From the NCBI RefSeq assembly GCF_031457955.1, contig NZ_JAVDXN010000006.1:62001-126000 (forward strand): a stretch of 64,000 bases of DNA, given 5' to 3'. Position 1 is the first letter of the stretch. Each line of letters opens with the position of its first letter. This document shows positions 51,680-60,464 of the stretch, piece after piece. Under the pieces are notes generated by a model. It searched no databases. It was given only the letters and a program-made list of their open reading frames with translations, and was not told the origin of the DNA. Both the position numbers and the translations under genes were made by a program. The stretch comes from Mixta sp031457955. Its GTDB lineage: Bacteria; Pseudomonadota; Gammaproteobacteria; Enterobacterales; Enterobacteriaceae.

Positions 51680-52474
51680 TTAGATCGCTACCGGTGCCTT
51701 GATGGCGGGATGCGGATCGTAACCTTCGATCTCGAAGTCCTCGAAACGGTAATCAAACAGCGAGGCGGGCTTGCGTTTGATCACCAGCTTCGGCTGCGGA
51801 CGCGGTTCGCGCGTCAGCTGCAGGCGCGCCTGCTCCAGATGGTTGCTGTAGAGGTGCGTGTCGCCCCCGGTCCAGACAAAATCCCCCGGCTCCAGATCGC
51901 ACTGCTGCGCCATCATATGCACCAGCAGCGCATAGCTGGCGATATTAAACGGCAGGCCGAGGAACACATCGCAAGAGCGCTGGTAAAGCTGGCAAGAGAG
52001 TTTGCCGTCCGCGACGTAGAACTGGAAGAACGCGTGGCACGGCGCCAGCGCCATTTCGTCCAGCTCGCCGACGTTCCAGGCGGAAACGATAATCCGACGT
52101 GAATCGGGATCGTTTTTCAACTGCTCCAGCACCTTAGCCAGCTGGTCGATCTGACGACCGTCCGCCGCGCCCCAACTGCGCCACTGTTTGCCGTAGACCG
52201 GTCCGAGATCGCCATTTTCATCGGCCCACTCATCCCAGATCGAGACGTTGTTTTCTTTCAGATAAGCGATGTTGGTATCACCCTTCAGGAACCACAACAG
52301 TTCATGAATAATCGAGCGCAAATGGCAGCGCTTGGTGGTGACCAACGGAAAGCCTTCCTGCAAATTGAAACGCATCTGGTGGCCAAAAATCGACAGGGTG
52401 CCGGTTCCGGTGCGATCGTTTTTCGGCGTGCCCTCGTTCAGCACTTTGTCCATTAATGCCAGATACTGCTTCAT
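51680..52474 (-). CDS. thyA: Thymidylate synthase ThyA
   Basis: Methylates dUMP to dTMP using methylene-tetrahydrofolate. 264 aa, exactly the E. coli length. Nucleophile Cys146 in LAPCHAFFQFYV; phosphate-binding Arg in KNDRTGTGT and DSRRIIVSAWN; RSCDVFLGLPFNIASYA and DTHLYSNHLEQA. The ATG overlaps the lgt stop by four bases, so it is coupled to lgt, the standard lgt-thyA pair. Confidence 0.98.
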   Translation of the reverse strand: MKQYLALMDKVLNEGTPKNDRTGTGTLSIFGHQMRFNLQEGFPLVTTKRCHLRSIIHELLWFLKGDTNIAYLKENNVSIWDEWADENGDLGPVYGKQWRSWGAADGRQIDQLAKVLEQLKNDPDSRRIIVSAWNVGELDEMALAPCHAFFQFYVADGKLSCQLYQRSCDVFLGLPFNIASYALLVHMMAQQCDLEPGDFVWTGGDTHLYSNHLEQARLQLTREPRPQPKLVIKRKPASLFDYRFEDFEIEGYDPHPAIKAPVAI

Positions 52475-53346
52475 TTTTGTTCACCTGTGTGTAGCTGCGG
52501 GCGACGACGGTACGCCCAAATCATCATGATGATGCCGGCCAGAATCATCGGAACCGACAAAATTTGCCCCATACTGATGCCGCTAAACAGCCCCAGCTGG
52601 GCGTCGGGCTGACGGAAAAACTCCACGATAATGCGGAATGCGCCGTAGCCGATCAGGAACAAGCCGGAAACGCTGCCCATCGGACGCGGCTTGCGAATAA
52701 ACAGGTTGAGGATGGCAAACAGCACCACGCCTTCCAGCGCCAGTTCATACAGCTGTGAGGGATGACGCGGCAGCACGCCGTACGTTGCCAGCAGCGATTG
52801 CCACTCCGGGTGCGTAGCAACCAGCGCTACATCTTCACTGCGCGAGCCGGGAAACAGCATTGCCAGGGAGAAATCAGGCGCGACGCGGCCCCACAGTTCG
52901 CCATTAATAAAGTTGCCAAGACGGCCCGCGCCCAACCCGAACGGGATCAGCGGCGCAATAAAGTCAGCGACCTGGAAGAAGTGACGTTTGGTACGATGCG
53001 CAAACCACAGCATGACCACGATAACGCCGATTAATCCGCCGTGGAACGACATGCCGCCATCCCAGACTTTGAACAGGTAGAGCGGATTATCCAGGAACAG
53101 CGGCAGGTTATAAAACAGCACATAGCCGATACGGCCGCCCAGGAACACGCCAAGGAAGCCCGCATACAGCAGGTTTTCCACTTCCTCTTTTTTCCAGCCG
53201 CTACCGGGTTTGTTCGCACGGCGTACCGCCAGCCACATAGCAAAAATAAACCCGACCAAATACATCAGGCCATACCAGTGCAGGGAGATAGGTCCGATCG
53301 AGAAAATCACCGGATCGAATTGAGGGAAAGCCAGATAGCTATTCAT
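52471..53346 (-). CDS. lgt: Prolipoprotein diacylglyceryl transferase Lgt
   Basis: Inner-membrane enzyme transferring diacylglycerol from phosphatidylglycerol to the lipobox Cys of prolipoproteins. 291 aa with seven membrane segments. Lgt signature GRLGNFINGELWGR from residue 141, His102 in WDGGMSFHGGLIG, and conserved LHWYGLMYLVGF near the N-terminus. Several lipoprotein genes of this window (mltA, ygdI, ygdR, the YhfL-like gene) would be its substrates. Confidence 0.98.
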   Translation of the reverse strand: MNSYLAFPQFDPVIFSIGPISLHWYGLMYLVGFIFAMWLAVRRANKPGSGWKKEEVENLLYAGFLGVFLGGRIGYVLFYNLPLFLDNPLYLFKVWDGGMSFHGGLIGVIVVMLWFAHRTKRHFFQVADFIAPLIPFGLGAGRLGNFINGELWGRVAPDFSLAMLFPGSRSEDVALVATHPEWQSLLATYGVLPRHPSQLYELALEGVVLFAILNLFIRKPRPMGSVSGLFLIGYGAFRIIVEFFRQPDAQLGLFSGISMGQILSVPMILAGIIMMIWAYRRRPQLHTGEQK

Positions 53347-53507
53347 CTTTCACCATTGATGTCATCCGTCCACAGGCTGGACGATGGATAGTTTACTCCT
53401 TGTACACCGCGTAATACGCAGCGCCTCTCAGCCAGGGAAAACCGGCCAGGCATGATAGCATAGCCGTTTTCTGAGGGATTCATCGAAATGTAAACGTGGA
53501 TAAATGC

Positions 53508-55757
53508 TTAGCGTCCGCCGCGGATCAGCCCGCCCAAACCGCGTCGCTCCATAAAGGCGGCAACCTGATGTCGCACCTCGGTCGCCGTTTGCGCCTGCAG
53601 GCTGCGTTCCGCCAGCGCCAGCGCCTCTTCGTGGTCGATATGGCGCAGCAGATATTTCACGCGCGGCACGTTTTTGCCGTTCATGCTCAAATGGTGATAG
53701 CCCAACCCAATCAGCAGCGCCACGCACATCGGATCGCCCGCCATTTCACCGCACAAGCAGAGATCGATATGCGCTTCGCGCGCCGCTCTGGCAATAGACT
53801 TCAACGCCTTGAGCATCGCCGGATGCAGTGAATCGTACAGGTTAGCCACGCGGGTATTGTTGCGATCCACCGCCAGCAGATACTGCGTCAGGTCGTTGGT
53901 GCCAACCGAAACAAAGTCAACGCGTGAGGCCAGATGCGGGATCATAAACAGCATGGAAGGCACTTCGATCATAATGCCGATGCGCGGTTGCGGGATCGCG
54001 TAGCCGAGCATCTCTTCCACTTCTTTCCCGGCGCGCTCAATCAGGCGGCGCGCCTCGTCAATTTCTTCGATGCCGGTGATCATGGGCAACAAAATGCTGA
54101 GATTGCCGCTGGCGGCGTTGGCGCGCAGCATCGCCCGCACCTGCACCAGGAAAATCTCCGGCTGATCAAGCGTCAGGCGGATGCCGCGCCAGCCCAGACA
54201 AGGGTTCTCTTCGCTGATCGGCATATAGGGCAGCTGCTTGTCCGCGCCGATATCCAGCGTACGCAGCGTGACCGACTTATGCAGAAACAGCTGTAGCATG
54301 CCCTGATACTGCGCGACCTGCTCCTCTTCCGAGGGGAAGCCGTTTTGCAGCATAAACGGGATTTCAGTACGGTAGAGGCCGATGCCATCCACCCAGTTAT
54401 CCATCGCCTGTTCATGCTCTGCGCTCAGGCCCGCGTTCAGCATCACCTGAATGCGCTCGCCGCTTTTCAGCCTGGCGAGCTGCTCAACGTCATCTTCCGC
54501 CAGCCGACTTAGCTCGTTTTCTTCGCTGACCAGCTGCTGATATTCCTGCACCAGCACTGGCTCAGGATCGATCAGCAGTTCGCCGCGATAGCCATCAACG
54601 ATCAGTAAGCGCTTATTTAACAGCTCCGGCAGGATGTCCGCGCCCATCACCGTGGGAATGCCCATCGCCCGCACCAGGATCGCCGCATGGGAGTTGGCCG
54701 CGCCGTCACGCACCACCACGCCCGCCAGCCGCTCCTGCGGCAGCTCCGCCAGCGTGGTCGCCGTTAGCTCATCCGCCACCAGCACAAAGCGCTCCGGCCA
54801 GGCGTTAGTGCCTTGCAGCGTATCATCAAGGTGAAACAGCAGGCGCTGGCCCAGCACGCGCAGATCGCCCGCGCGTTCACGCAGGTAGTTATCCTGCAAA
54901 CTGGCGAACTGGGCGGCGAATTTCTCGATCACCTTTTTCACCGCCCACTCCGCCACCGATCCGCTGTCGATCTCGGCAAACAGATCCTGTTTCAGCCGCG
55001 CGTCGGTTAACAGGTGGGAGTAGAGATCGAAAATCGCCGCGCTCTCTTTTTGCACGCTGGCGCTGAAGCGTTTGCTGTAGCGACGGAATTCGTTGCTGGC
55101 CTCGCTCATTGCCTGCGCCAGTCGCTCGCGCTCGCGCCCAACGTCCAGCGTCGAGGCGGCGGAAACATGCTCCAGCGAGGGCTGCGTGGTATCCACCCAG
55201 CCGGGCGCGACCGCCACGCCGGGCGCTGCCGCCAGCGCGCGTACGCGTTTTTGCCGGAAATGGCCAAACAGCTGGCTAACCTGAGATTGGGTAATCAGCG
55301 TGGCCAGCTGGGTGGCGAGCGTCACCAGGAAGGATTCTTCGCTTTCATCGAACTGGCGATGTTCGCGCTGTTGCACCACCAGCACGCCAAGCAGCTGGCG
55401 TCGGGTGATGATCGGCACGCCGAGGAACGAGCGGAAACGCTCTTCTTTAACCGACGGAATATATTTGAAGCTGGGGTGACTCTGCGCATCGGCCAGGTTG
55501 ATCGGCTCCGCCAGCCGTCCAACCAACCCAACGATGCCTTGATCAAAGGCCAGCGTGACGATCTTGCCGCGCGGCTTTTTCAGTCCGCGCGTCGCCATCA
55601 GGTAATAGCAACGACGATCGTGATCGGCGAGATAAATGGAGCAGACTTCAGTTTCCATGGCAAAACAGATTTCGTTCACCAGGATCTCAAGCGCTTCTTC
55701 GAGGCGCGGTGCGCCCGCCACTTTCTCTACAATCTCACGCAACTGAGTCAGCATCAT
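53508..55757 (-). CDS. ptsP: PTS-Ntr phosphotransferase PtsP (EI-Ntr)
   Basis: First enzyme of the nitrogen PTS, transferring phosphate from phosphoenolpyruvate to NPr (PtsO). 749 aa (E. coli 748). N-terminal GAF domain (about 1-160, CSIYLADHDRRCYYL, FRSFLGVPII); PEP-utilising domain with active-site His in GAANSHAAILVRAMGIP near 356; C-terminal TIM barrel with TLDIGADKQLPY, GTNDLTQYLLAVDRNN and LCGEMAGDP. Two consecutive ATGs open the gene; the second gives the E. coli-like MLTQLREIVEK. Nine bases after rppH. Confidence 0.97.
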   Translation of the reverse strand: MMLTQLREIVEKVAGAPRLEEALEILVNEICFAMETEVCSIYLADHDRRCYYLMATRGLKKPRGKIVTLAFDQGIVGLVGRLAEPINLADAQSHPSFKYIPSVKEERFRSFLGVPIITRRQLLGVLVVQQREHRQFDESEESFLVTLATQLATLITQSQVSQLFGHFRQKRVRALAAAPGVAVAPGWVDTTQPSLEHVSAASTLDVGRERERLAQAMSEASNEFRRYSKRFSASVQKESAAIFDLYSHLLTDARLKQDLFAEIDSGSVAEWAVKKVIEKFAAQFASLQDNYLRERAGDLRVLGQRLLFHLDDTLQGTNAWPERFVLVADELTATTLAELPQERLAGVVVRDGAANSHAAILVRAMGIPTVMGADILPELLNKRLLIVDGYRGELLIDPEPVLVQEYQQLVSEENELSRLAEDDVEQLARLKSGERIQVMLNAGLSAEHEQAMDNWVDGIGLYRTEIPFMLQNGFPSEEEQVAQYQGMLQLFLHKSVTLRTLDIGADKQLPYMPISEENPCLGWRGIRLTLDQPEIFLVQVRAMLRANAASGNLSILLPMITGIEEIDEARRLIERAGKEVEEMLGYAIPQPRIGIMIEVPSMLFMIPHLASRVDFVSVGTNDLTQYLLAVDRNNTRVANLYDSLHPAMLKALKSIARAAREAHIDLCLCGEMAGDPMCVALLIGLGYHHLSMNGKNVPRVKYLLRHIDHEEALALAERSLQAQTATEVRHQVAAFMERRGLGGLIRGGR

Positions 55758-55766
55758 CAGCGTGGC

Positions 55767-56294
55767 TTAACCTCTTTTCCGTCGATAAGCAGGCGTATTG
55801 CGCTGCGTTGCACTCTCCTGCAATGGCATGACCACAGCGGCAAACTCTTTCATCACGCGGCGATAGACGTCGCGTTTAAAAGAGACGACCTGACGAACCG
55901 GATACCAAAAGCTGACCCAGCGCCAGCCGTCAAATTCCGGCGTGCTACTGGTTTGCATGTTGATATCGGCTTCATTGCTCATCAACTGCAGAAGAAACCA
56001 CTTCTGTTTCTGGCCGATACATACCGGCTTTGTGTCCCAACGCACCAAACGTTTTGGCAACTTATAACGTAACCAGTTTCGGGTAGAGGCGAGCAGGCGC
56101 ACATCTTTACGGTGCAAGCCGACTTCTTCAAAGAGTTCGCGGTACATGGCCTGTTCGGCGGTTTCTCCAGGATTAATGCCACCCTGAGGAAACTGCCAGG
56201 AGTGCTGTCCGAAACGCCGGGCCCACAATACCTGTCCCTGTCTGTTACAGATTACAATACCAACATTTGGGCGGTAGCCATCATCGTCGATCAC
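55767..56294 (-). CDS. rppH: RNA pyrophosphohydrolase RppH
   Basis: Nudix hydrolase removing pyrophosphate from 5'-triphosphate mRNAs, triggering RNase E decay. 175 aa (E. coli 176). Nudix box GGINPGETAEQAMYRELFEE followed by VG at about residues 38-59; W-Q-F-P-Q-G strand before it; C-terminal Arg/Lys tail. Start MIDDDGYRPNVGIVICN is invariant in the family. Operon with ptsP. Confidence 0.97.
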   Translation of the reverse strand: MIDDDGYRPNVGIVICNRQGQVLWARRFGQHSWQFPQGGINPGETAEQAMYRELFEEVGLHRKDVRLLASTRNWLRYKLPKRLVRWDTKPVCIGQKQKWFLLQLMSNEADINMQTSSTPEFDGWRWVSFWYPVRQVVSFKRDVYRRVMKEFAAVVMPLQESATQRNTPAYRRKRG

Positions 56295-56979
56295 GGGACT
56301 ACCTCAAACTGAAATTCAGATGGTCTGATTGTTTCATACTCCTTACAGGCGGTAAACCACTGCTTGCGGCTGTGAATAACGCATAACAGGGGGATAACTC
56401 ACAGTTTTCATCATAGTTATAAACAGCTAACGGCAGAAAAGGGCAATTTTATTCACTTTTTCTGTGGATAGCTTTGTGCAGAACATGGTAGCCGCGTGGG
56501 AAAAGCAGCAAAAGCAGCGGATTTCATTTGTCCGTTATAAATAGCTAACCTGTTTATTTTAAATAGATTAAGCGCATTATTAGCCGCATTTGCGCAGTCA
56601 ATCGCACTGTTTATACCCGCAAGGATCCGCTACTGGTGAAAGATCGCCCACCGCTGATTTTATCCACAGAATATGCGATAAAGTTATGCACAAAACGGCT
56701 GCGCCCAGTAAAAATGGCCTGCGTCAAGGCTGTAAATGGAACCAGTACGGGGAAAAAAGCGAAGTTATCCCATGTTTCTGTGGATAACTGGGTGTAAGAT
56801 CCTGTTCATTGCCGGTGACAATGTGGGTAAAACGCTCGCGTAATTCGATCCTGTCCAGGCGCGGCCAAATAAATTCTTAAGATTTATCATGCTATTATTC
56901 CCCGACTATTCTGCACGCCCACGTGCAGATAACCCACCTGTGCTGGGTGGCTATTTTTTGAACAGTTATTGAGAGTATT
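56295..56979. promoter_or_regulatory. Probable DARS2 (DnaA-reactivating sequence) region
   Basis: A 685-base gap between rppH and mutH, the place of DARS2 in E. coli, where ADP-DnaA is recharged to ATP-DnaA to control replication start. Four DnaA 9-mers are seen: CTATCCACA (minus, 56463-56471), TTATCCACA (plus, 56660-56668), TTATGCACA (plus, 56684-56692), TTATCCACA (minus, 56779-56787); the last three are perfect consensus. I cannot place the IHF and Fis sites with certainty. No open frame looks real. Near 56893 a TATTAT box, then two hairpins, lead to mutH. Confidence 0.75.
56911..56959 (+). promoter_or_regulatory. Hairpins with T-tract just before mutH
   Basis: CTGCAC/GTGCAG (56911-56928) followed by CCACC/GGTGG (56934-56950) and a run of six T (56953-56958), 21 bases before the mutH ATG. 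Could be a weak terminator or attenuator in the mutH leader, or could shield DARS2 from transcription. Stems are short, so moderate support only. Confidence 0.4.
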
Positions 56980-57663
56980 ATGGATCCCTGTTTTCTCACC
57001 ACGCCCCCGCCCGATGAGGCGACGTTACTGGCTCGCGCGCAGACGCTGGCTGGCTATACGCTGGATGAACTGGCGCAGCTGGCGGGCATCGCCACGCCAG
57101 CGGATTTACGTCGTGATAAAGGCTGGGTTGGCATGCTGCTGGAGATGCATCTTGGGGCCAGCGCGGGCAGCAAGCCCGAACGTGATTTCGCCCATCTTGG
57201 CGTGGAGCTGAAAACCATCCCGGTTGATGCCCAGGGCCGCCCGCTGGAAACCACCTTTGTTTGCGTGGCGCCGCTGACCGGCAATAGCGGCGTAACCTGG
57301 GAGAGCAGCCACGTACGCCATAAGCTGGCGCGGGTGTTGTGGATCCCGGTGGAAGGCGATCGGGCGATTCCTTTGGCAACGCGCCGCGTTGGCGCGCCGC
57401 TACTCTGGAGCCCGACGCCGCAGGAGGAGTCGCTGTTGCAACGCGACTGGGAAGAGCTTATGGATATGATCGTTCTGGGCCAGGTAGAGCGTATCACCGC
57501 CCGCCACGGCGAGGTGTTGCAGATCCGTCCGAAAGCGGCCAACAGTAAAGCCTTAACCGAAGGCATCGGCGAGCATGGGCAGCCGATTATGACGTTGCCA
57601 CGCGGTTTTTACCTGAAGAAGAGCTTTACCGCCCCGCTGCTGGCGCGTCATTTTTTGCTGTAA
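56980..57663 (+). CDS. mutH: DNA mismatch repair endonuclease MutH
   Basis: Nicks the unmethylated strand at hemimethylated GATC sites when activated by MutS-MutL. 227 aa (E. coli 229). Restriction-enzyme-like active site D69-(x6)-E76-L-K78 within DFAHLGVELKTIP; conserved TTFVCVAPLTGNSGVTWE and HVRHKLARVLWIPVEG. Its presence fits a Dam-methylating gammaproteobacterium. GAGAG precedes the ATG. Confidence 0.97.
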   Translation: MDPCFLTTPPPDEATLLARAQTLAGYTLDELAQLAGIATPADLRRDKGWVGMLLEMHLGASAGSKPERDFAHLGVELKTIPVDAQGRPLETTFVCVAPLTGNSGVTWESSHVRHKLARVLWIPVEGDRAIPLATRRVGAPLLWSPTPQEESLLQRDWEELMDMIVLGQVERITARHGEVLQIRPKAANSKALTEGIGEHGQPIMTLPRGFYLKKSFTAPLLARHFLL

Positions 57664-57770
57664 TCTTTTCCTGCTGGCGCTTTTTTCAGATTCCTGCGAT
57701 TAATCCTGGGCAGCAAATATTTTATTACTACACTGTTTAGTTGTAATCACCACCCAGGAGAACAGAGTAA

Positions 57771-57986
57771 ATGAAGCGGATAACCAGCGTGGCTGCCCTG
57801 ACTATCGTGATGTTGTTAAGCGGCTGCAGCAGCAATTACGTGATGTCGACGAAAAATGGTCACATGATTATGACCGACGGCAAGCCGGAAATTGATAAGG
57901 AAACGGGGCTGGTTAAATATACCGATCAGGCCGGTAATGAAATGCAGATCAACGGTGATGAGATATCTTCCATCATTGAGCGCTAA
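57771..57986 (+). CDS. ygdR: YgdR family lipoprotein
   Basis: 71-aa lipoprotein. Signal MKRITSVAALTIVMLLSGC with lipidated Cys19 followed by SSN (outer-membrane type), then DUF903 domain YVMSTKNGHMIMTDGKPEID and MQINGDEISSIIER, the same ending as E. coli YgdR. Paralogue of the YgdI-type gene at 28490. CCAGGAG lies upstream of the ATG; an inverted repeat GAGCGCCGA/TCGGCGCTT (57995-58026) follows as probable terminator. Confidence 0.94.
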   Translation: MKRITSVAALTIVMLLSGCSSNYVMSTKNGHMIMTDGKPEIDKETGLVKYTDQAGNEMQINGDEISSIIER

Positions 57987-58148
57987 TCCGATATGAGCGC
58001 CGACCGTGCAGCATCCCTCGGCGCTTATCGTTAAATTGAACCGCAACTCTCCTCTTCCCCCTCTCCTCAGCGCCCGCTATAGTCGAAATGGCGCTTTAGA
58101 AATGGCAGCGCCTGCACTCTCCCCATAATGACAAAAGGAAGCCGGCAA

Positions 58149-59189
58149 ATGCACTATCACCGTATCCCCCATAGTACGCTGGAAGTCAGCCAGCTGGGAT
58201 TAGGAACCATGACGTTTGGTGAGCAAAATAGCGAAGCCGATGCCCATGCCCAGTTGGATTTAGCCGTTAATTGCGGCATTAACTTCATCGACACCGCGGA
58301 GATGTATCCCGTGCCGCCGCGCCCGGAAACCCAGGGACGCACCGAAAGCTATATCGGCAATTGGCTAAAAGCGCGCGGCAACCGTGACAAAATCGTGCTG
58401 GCCACCAAAGTCGCCGGGCCATCGCGCGGCAGTGACGCCGGTATTCGCCCGGCTCAGGTGCTGGATCGCAAAAATATTCGTGTGGCGCTGGATGCGAGCC
58501 TGAAGCGTTTGAACACCGACTATATCGATCTCTATCAGGTTCACTGGCCACAGCGTCAGACCAACTGTTTCGGCAAGCTGGGCTATCAGTATACCGATAG
58601 CAGCGTGCCGGTGACGTTGCTGGAGACGCTGGAGGCGCTGGCCGAGCAGGTGCGCGCCGGTAAGATTCGCTATATTGGCGTCTCGAATGAAACGCCGTGG
58701 GGCGTGATGCGTTATCTGCAGCTGGCGGAAAAGCATGAGCTGCCGCGTATTGTCTCGATCCAGAATCCCTATAGCCTGCTTAACCGTAGCTTTGAGGTGG
58801 GCCTGGCGGAAATTAGCCAGCATGAAGGCGTGGAGCTGCTGGCCTATTCCTGTCTCGCTTTCGGTACGCTTAGCGGTAAATATCTCAACGGCGCGCGTCC
58901 GGCTGGCGCACGCAACACGCTGTTCAGCCGCTTTACGCGTTACAGCAGTGAACAGTCGCAGCAGGCGATCGCGGAATATGTCGAGCTGGCACGCAGCCAC
59001 GCGCTCGATCCGGCGCAGATGGCGCTGGCCTTTGTGCGCCAACAGCCTTTTGTCGCCAGCACGCTGCTGGGCGCGACCACGCTGGCGCAGCTGCAGAGCA
59101 ATATCGATAGTTATCAGCTCACGCTCAGCAGCGAGCTGATAGAGCAGCTGGAAGCGATTCACCGTCGCTATACTTACCCCGCGCCGTAA
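58149..59189 (+). CDS. tas: Aldo/keto reductase Tas
   Basis: NADP(H)-dependent aldo-keto reductase, 346 aa (same as E. coli). Catalytic Asp and Tyr in INFIDTAEMYPVPPRPET, Lys in IVLATKVAGPS, His in DLYQVHWPQRQ; NADP-binding ARNTLFSRFTRY near the C-terminus. In E. coli, tas was found as a multicopy suppressor of a tyrosine-auxotrophic starvation-mutagenesis strain; natural substrate unknown. ATG at 58149 gives the conserved MHYHRIPHSTLEVSQLGLG. Confidence 0.95.
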   Translation: MHYHRIPHSTLEVSQLGLGTMTFGEQNSEADAHAQLDLAVNCGINFIDTAEMYPVPPRPETQGRTESYIGNWLKARGNRDKIVLATKVAGPSRGSDAGIRPAQVLDRKNIRVALDASLKRLNTDYIDLYQVHWPQRQTNCFGKLGYQYTDSSVPVTLLETLEALAEQVRAGKIRYIGVSNETPWGVMRYLQLAEKHELPRIVSIQNPYSLLNRSFEVGLAEISQHEGVELLAYSCLAFGTLSGKYLNGARPAGARNTLFSRFTRYSSEQSQQAIAEYVELARSHALDPAQMALAFVRQQPFVASTLLGATTLAQLQSNIDSYQLTLSSELIEQLEAIHRRYTYPAP

Positions 59190-59221
59190 AAAACAGCGCC
59201 GCCGTCAAAAGAGGGCGGCGC
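59185..59221 (-). terminator. Terminator of aas-lplT
   Basis: GCGCCGCC/GGCGGCGC stem (59196-59221), followed on the minus strand by GTTTTTTACG. Lies in the convergent gap between tas and lplT; a second hairpin ACGGCGG/CCGCCGT (59234-59252) sits next to it. Confidence 0.7.
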
Positions 59222-59258
59222 ACAAGGTTACAGACGGCGGGTTGTCCGCCGTTATCTG

Positions 59259-60464
59259 CTATAACACGCGACGCTTTTGCGCCAGCTGCCAGCCCCAAAG
59301 CAGCGCGATGGCAAGCGTAAACAGCGCGCCAAAGCCCACTCCGGTGGCAACCGGCGGCGCGCCCAGACTAATCGCCAGCGAGTAGAGGCCCAGCATCAGC
59401 AGCATCGCGCTGTTCTCGCCCAGGTTCTGCACCGCAATGGCGTTACCCGCGCCGACCGTTTGTTTTCCGCGCTCCTGCAGCAGCGCATTAAGCGGCACCA
59501 CAAAGAAACCGCCCAGCACGCCAATGACAATCAGCAAGGCGTAGGCGTTGATCTGCGTATGCTGTAGGGCAAAAAACACCACCGCCACGCCAATCAGCAC
59601 GCCGGCGGGCATACAGCGCCCAACGGTTTTCAGCGTCACCAGCTTTGCCGCCGCCGCCGCGCCAAACACAATCCCAATCGCCACCATGGCATTGAGCAGC
59701 GTAGGCGTTTTGTTATCGGTGATGCCCAGCGCCACCGGCACCCACAGCACCAGCAAAAAGCGCAGCGTGACGCCAGCGCCCCAAAACAGGCTGGTGCCCA
59801 CCAGCGAGAAACGCGTTTCGCCGTTGCGCCACAGCAGTTGCGCCGCCTGGAAAAAAGCGCGCGCCATCGCTCCCGGATGCCAGCTCTGACCAGGACGCGC
59901 CGCCTGCAGCTGTGGAATCAGCAGGTTCGCAGCCACCGCCAGCCCATAGGTCACCACACAGGCGATCAGCGCCGCCAGCAGGTTCCAGTCCGCCAGCACG
60001 CCGCCCGCCACCGATCCCAACAGGATCGCCGCAATCGTCGAGGCTTCCATCAGGCCGTTAGCTTTAACCAGCCGATCGCCGTCGGTGATTTCGCCCAGGA
60101 TACCGTATTTGGCCGGTGAGTAAGCCGCCGCGCCGATCCCCACCAGCGCGTAACCCAGAAAAGGATTAAGCCCAAAGCAGATCACCAGCGCGCCCAACAG
60201 CTTCAGACCGTTTGCCAGCATCATCACGCGCCCTTTGGCAAAGCTATCCGCCAGCTGACCGACAAACGGGGCCAGCAGAATATAGGTGGCGACAAACACC
60301 ATTTGCAGCACCGGCTGGCTCCAGTCGGGATAGCGCTGATTTTTCAGCACCGCCAGCGTGGCGAACAGCAGCGCATTATCGCCAAAAGCGGAGAAAAACT
60401 GCGCGCCGATCACCGCCAGCATGCCGCGCGACATTAATGAGGAGCTTTGAAGCGGGAGTTTCAT
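59259..60464 (-). CDS. lplT: Lysophospholipid transporter LplT
   Basis: Inner-membrane MFS-type flippase moving lysophosphatidylethanolamine/-glycerol inward for reacylation by Aas. 401 aa (E. coli 397), about 12 membrane segments. Family blocks: GAQFFSAFGDNALLFATLAV near the N-terminus, FVGQLADSFAKGRVM and AAYSPAKYGILGEI. ATG overlaps the aas stop by four bases; in some bacteria the two are fused, underlining the shared role in membrane repair. Confidence 0.97.
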   Translation of the reverse strand: MKLPLQSSSLMSRGMLAVIGAQFFSAFGDNALLFATLAVLKNQRYPDWSQPVLQMVFVATYILLAPFVGQLADSFAKGRVMMLANGLKLLGALVICFGLNPFLGYALVGIGAAAYSPAKYGILGEITDGDRLVKANGLMEASTIAAILLGSVAGGVLADWNLLAALIACVVTYGLAVAANLLIPQLQAARPGQSWHPGAMARAFFQAAQLLWRNGETRFSLVGTSLFWGAGVTLRFLLVLWVPVALGITDNKTPTLLNAMVAIGIVFGAAAAAKLVTLKTVGRCMPAGVLIGVAVVFFALQHTQINAYALLIVIGVLGGFFVVPLNALLQERGKQTVGAGNAIAVQNLGENSAMLLMLGLYSLAISLGAPPVATGVGFGALFTLAIALLWGWQLAQKRRVL

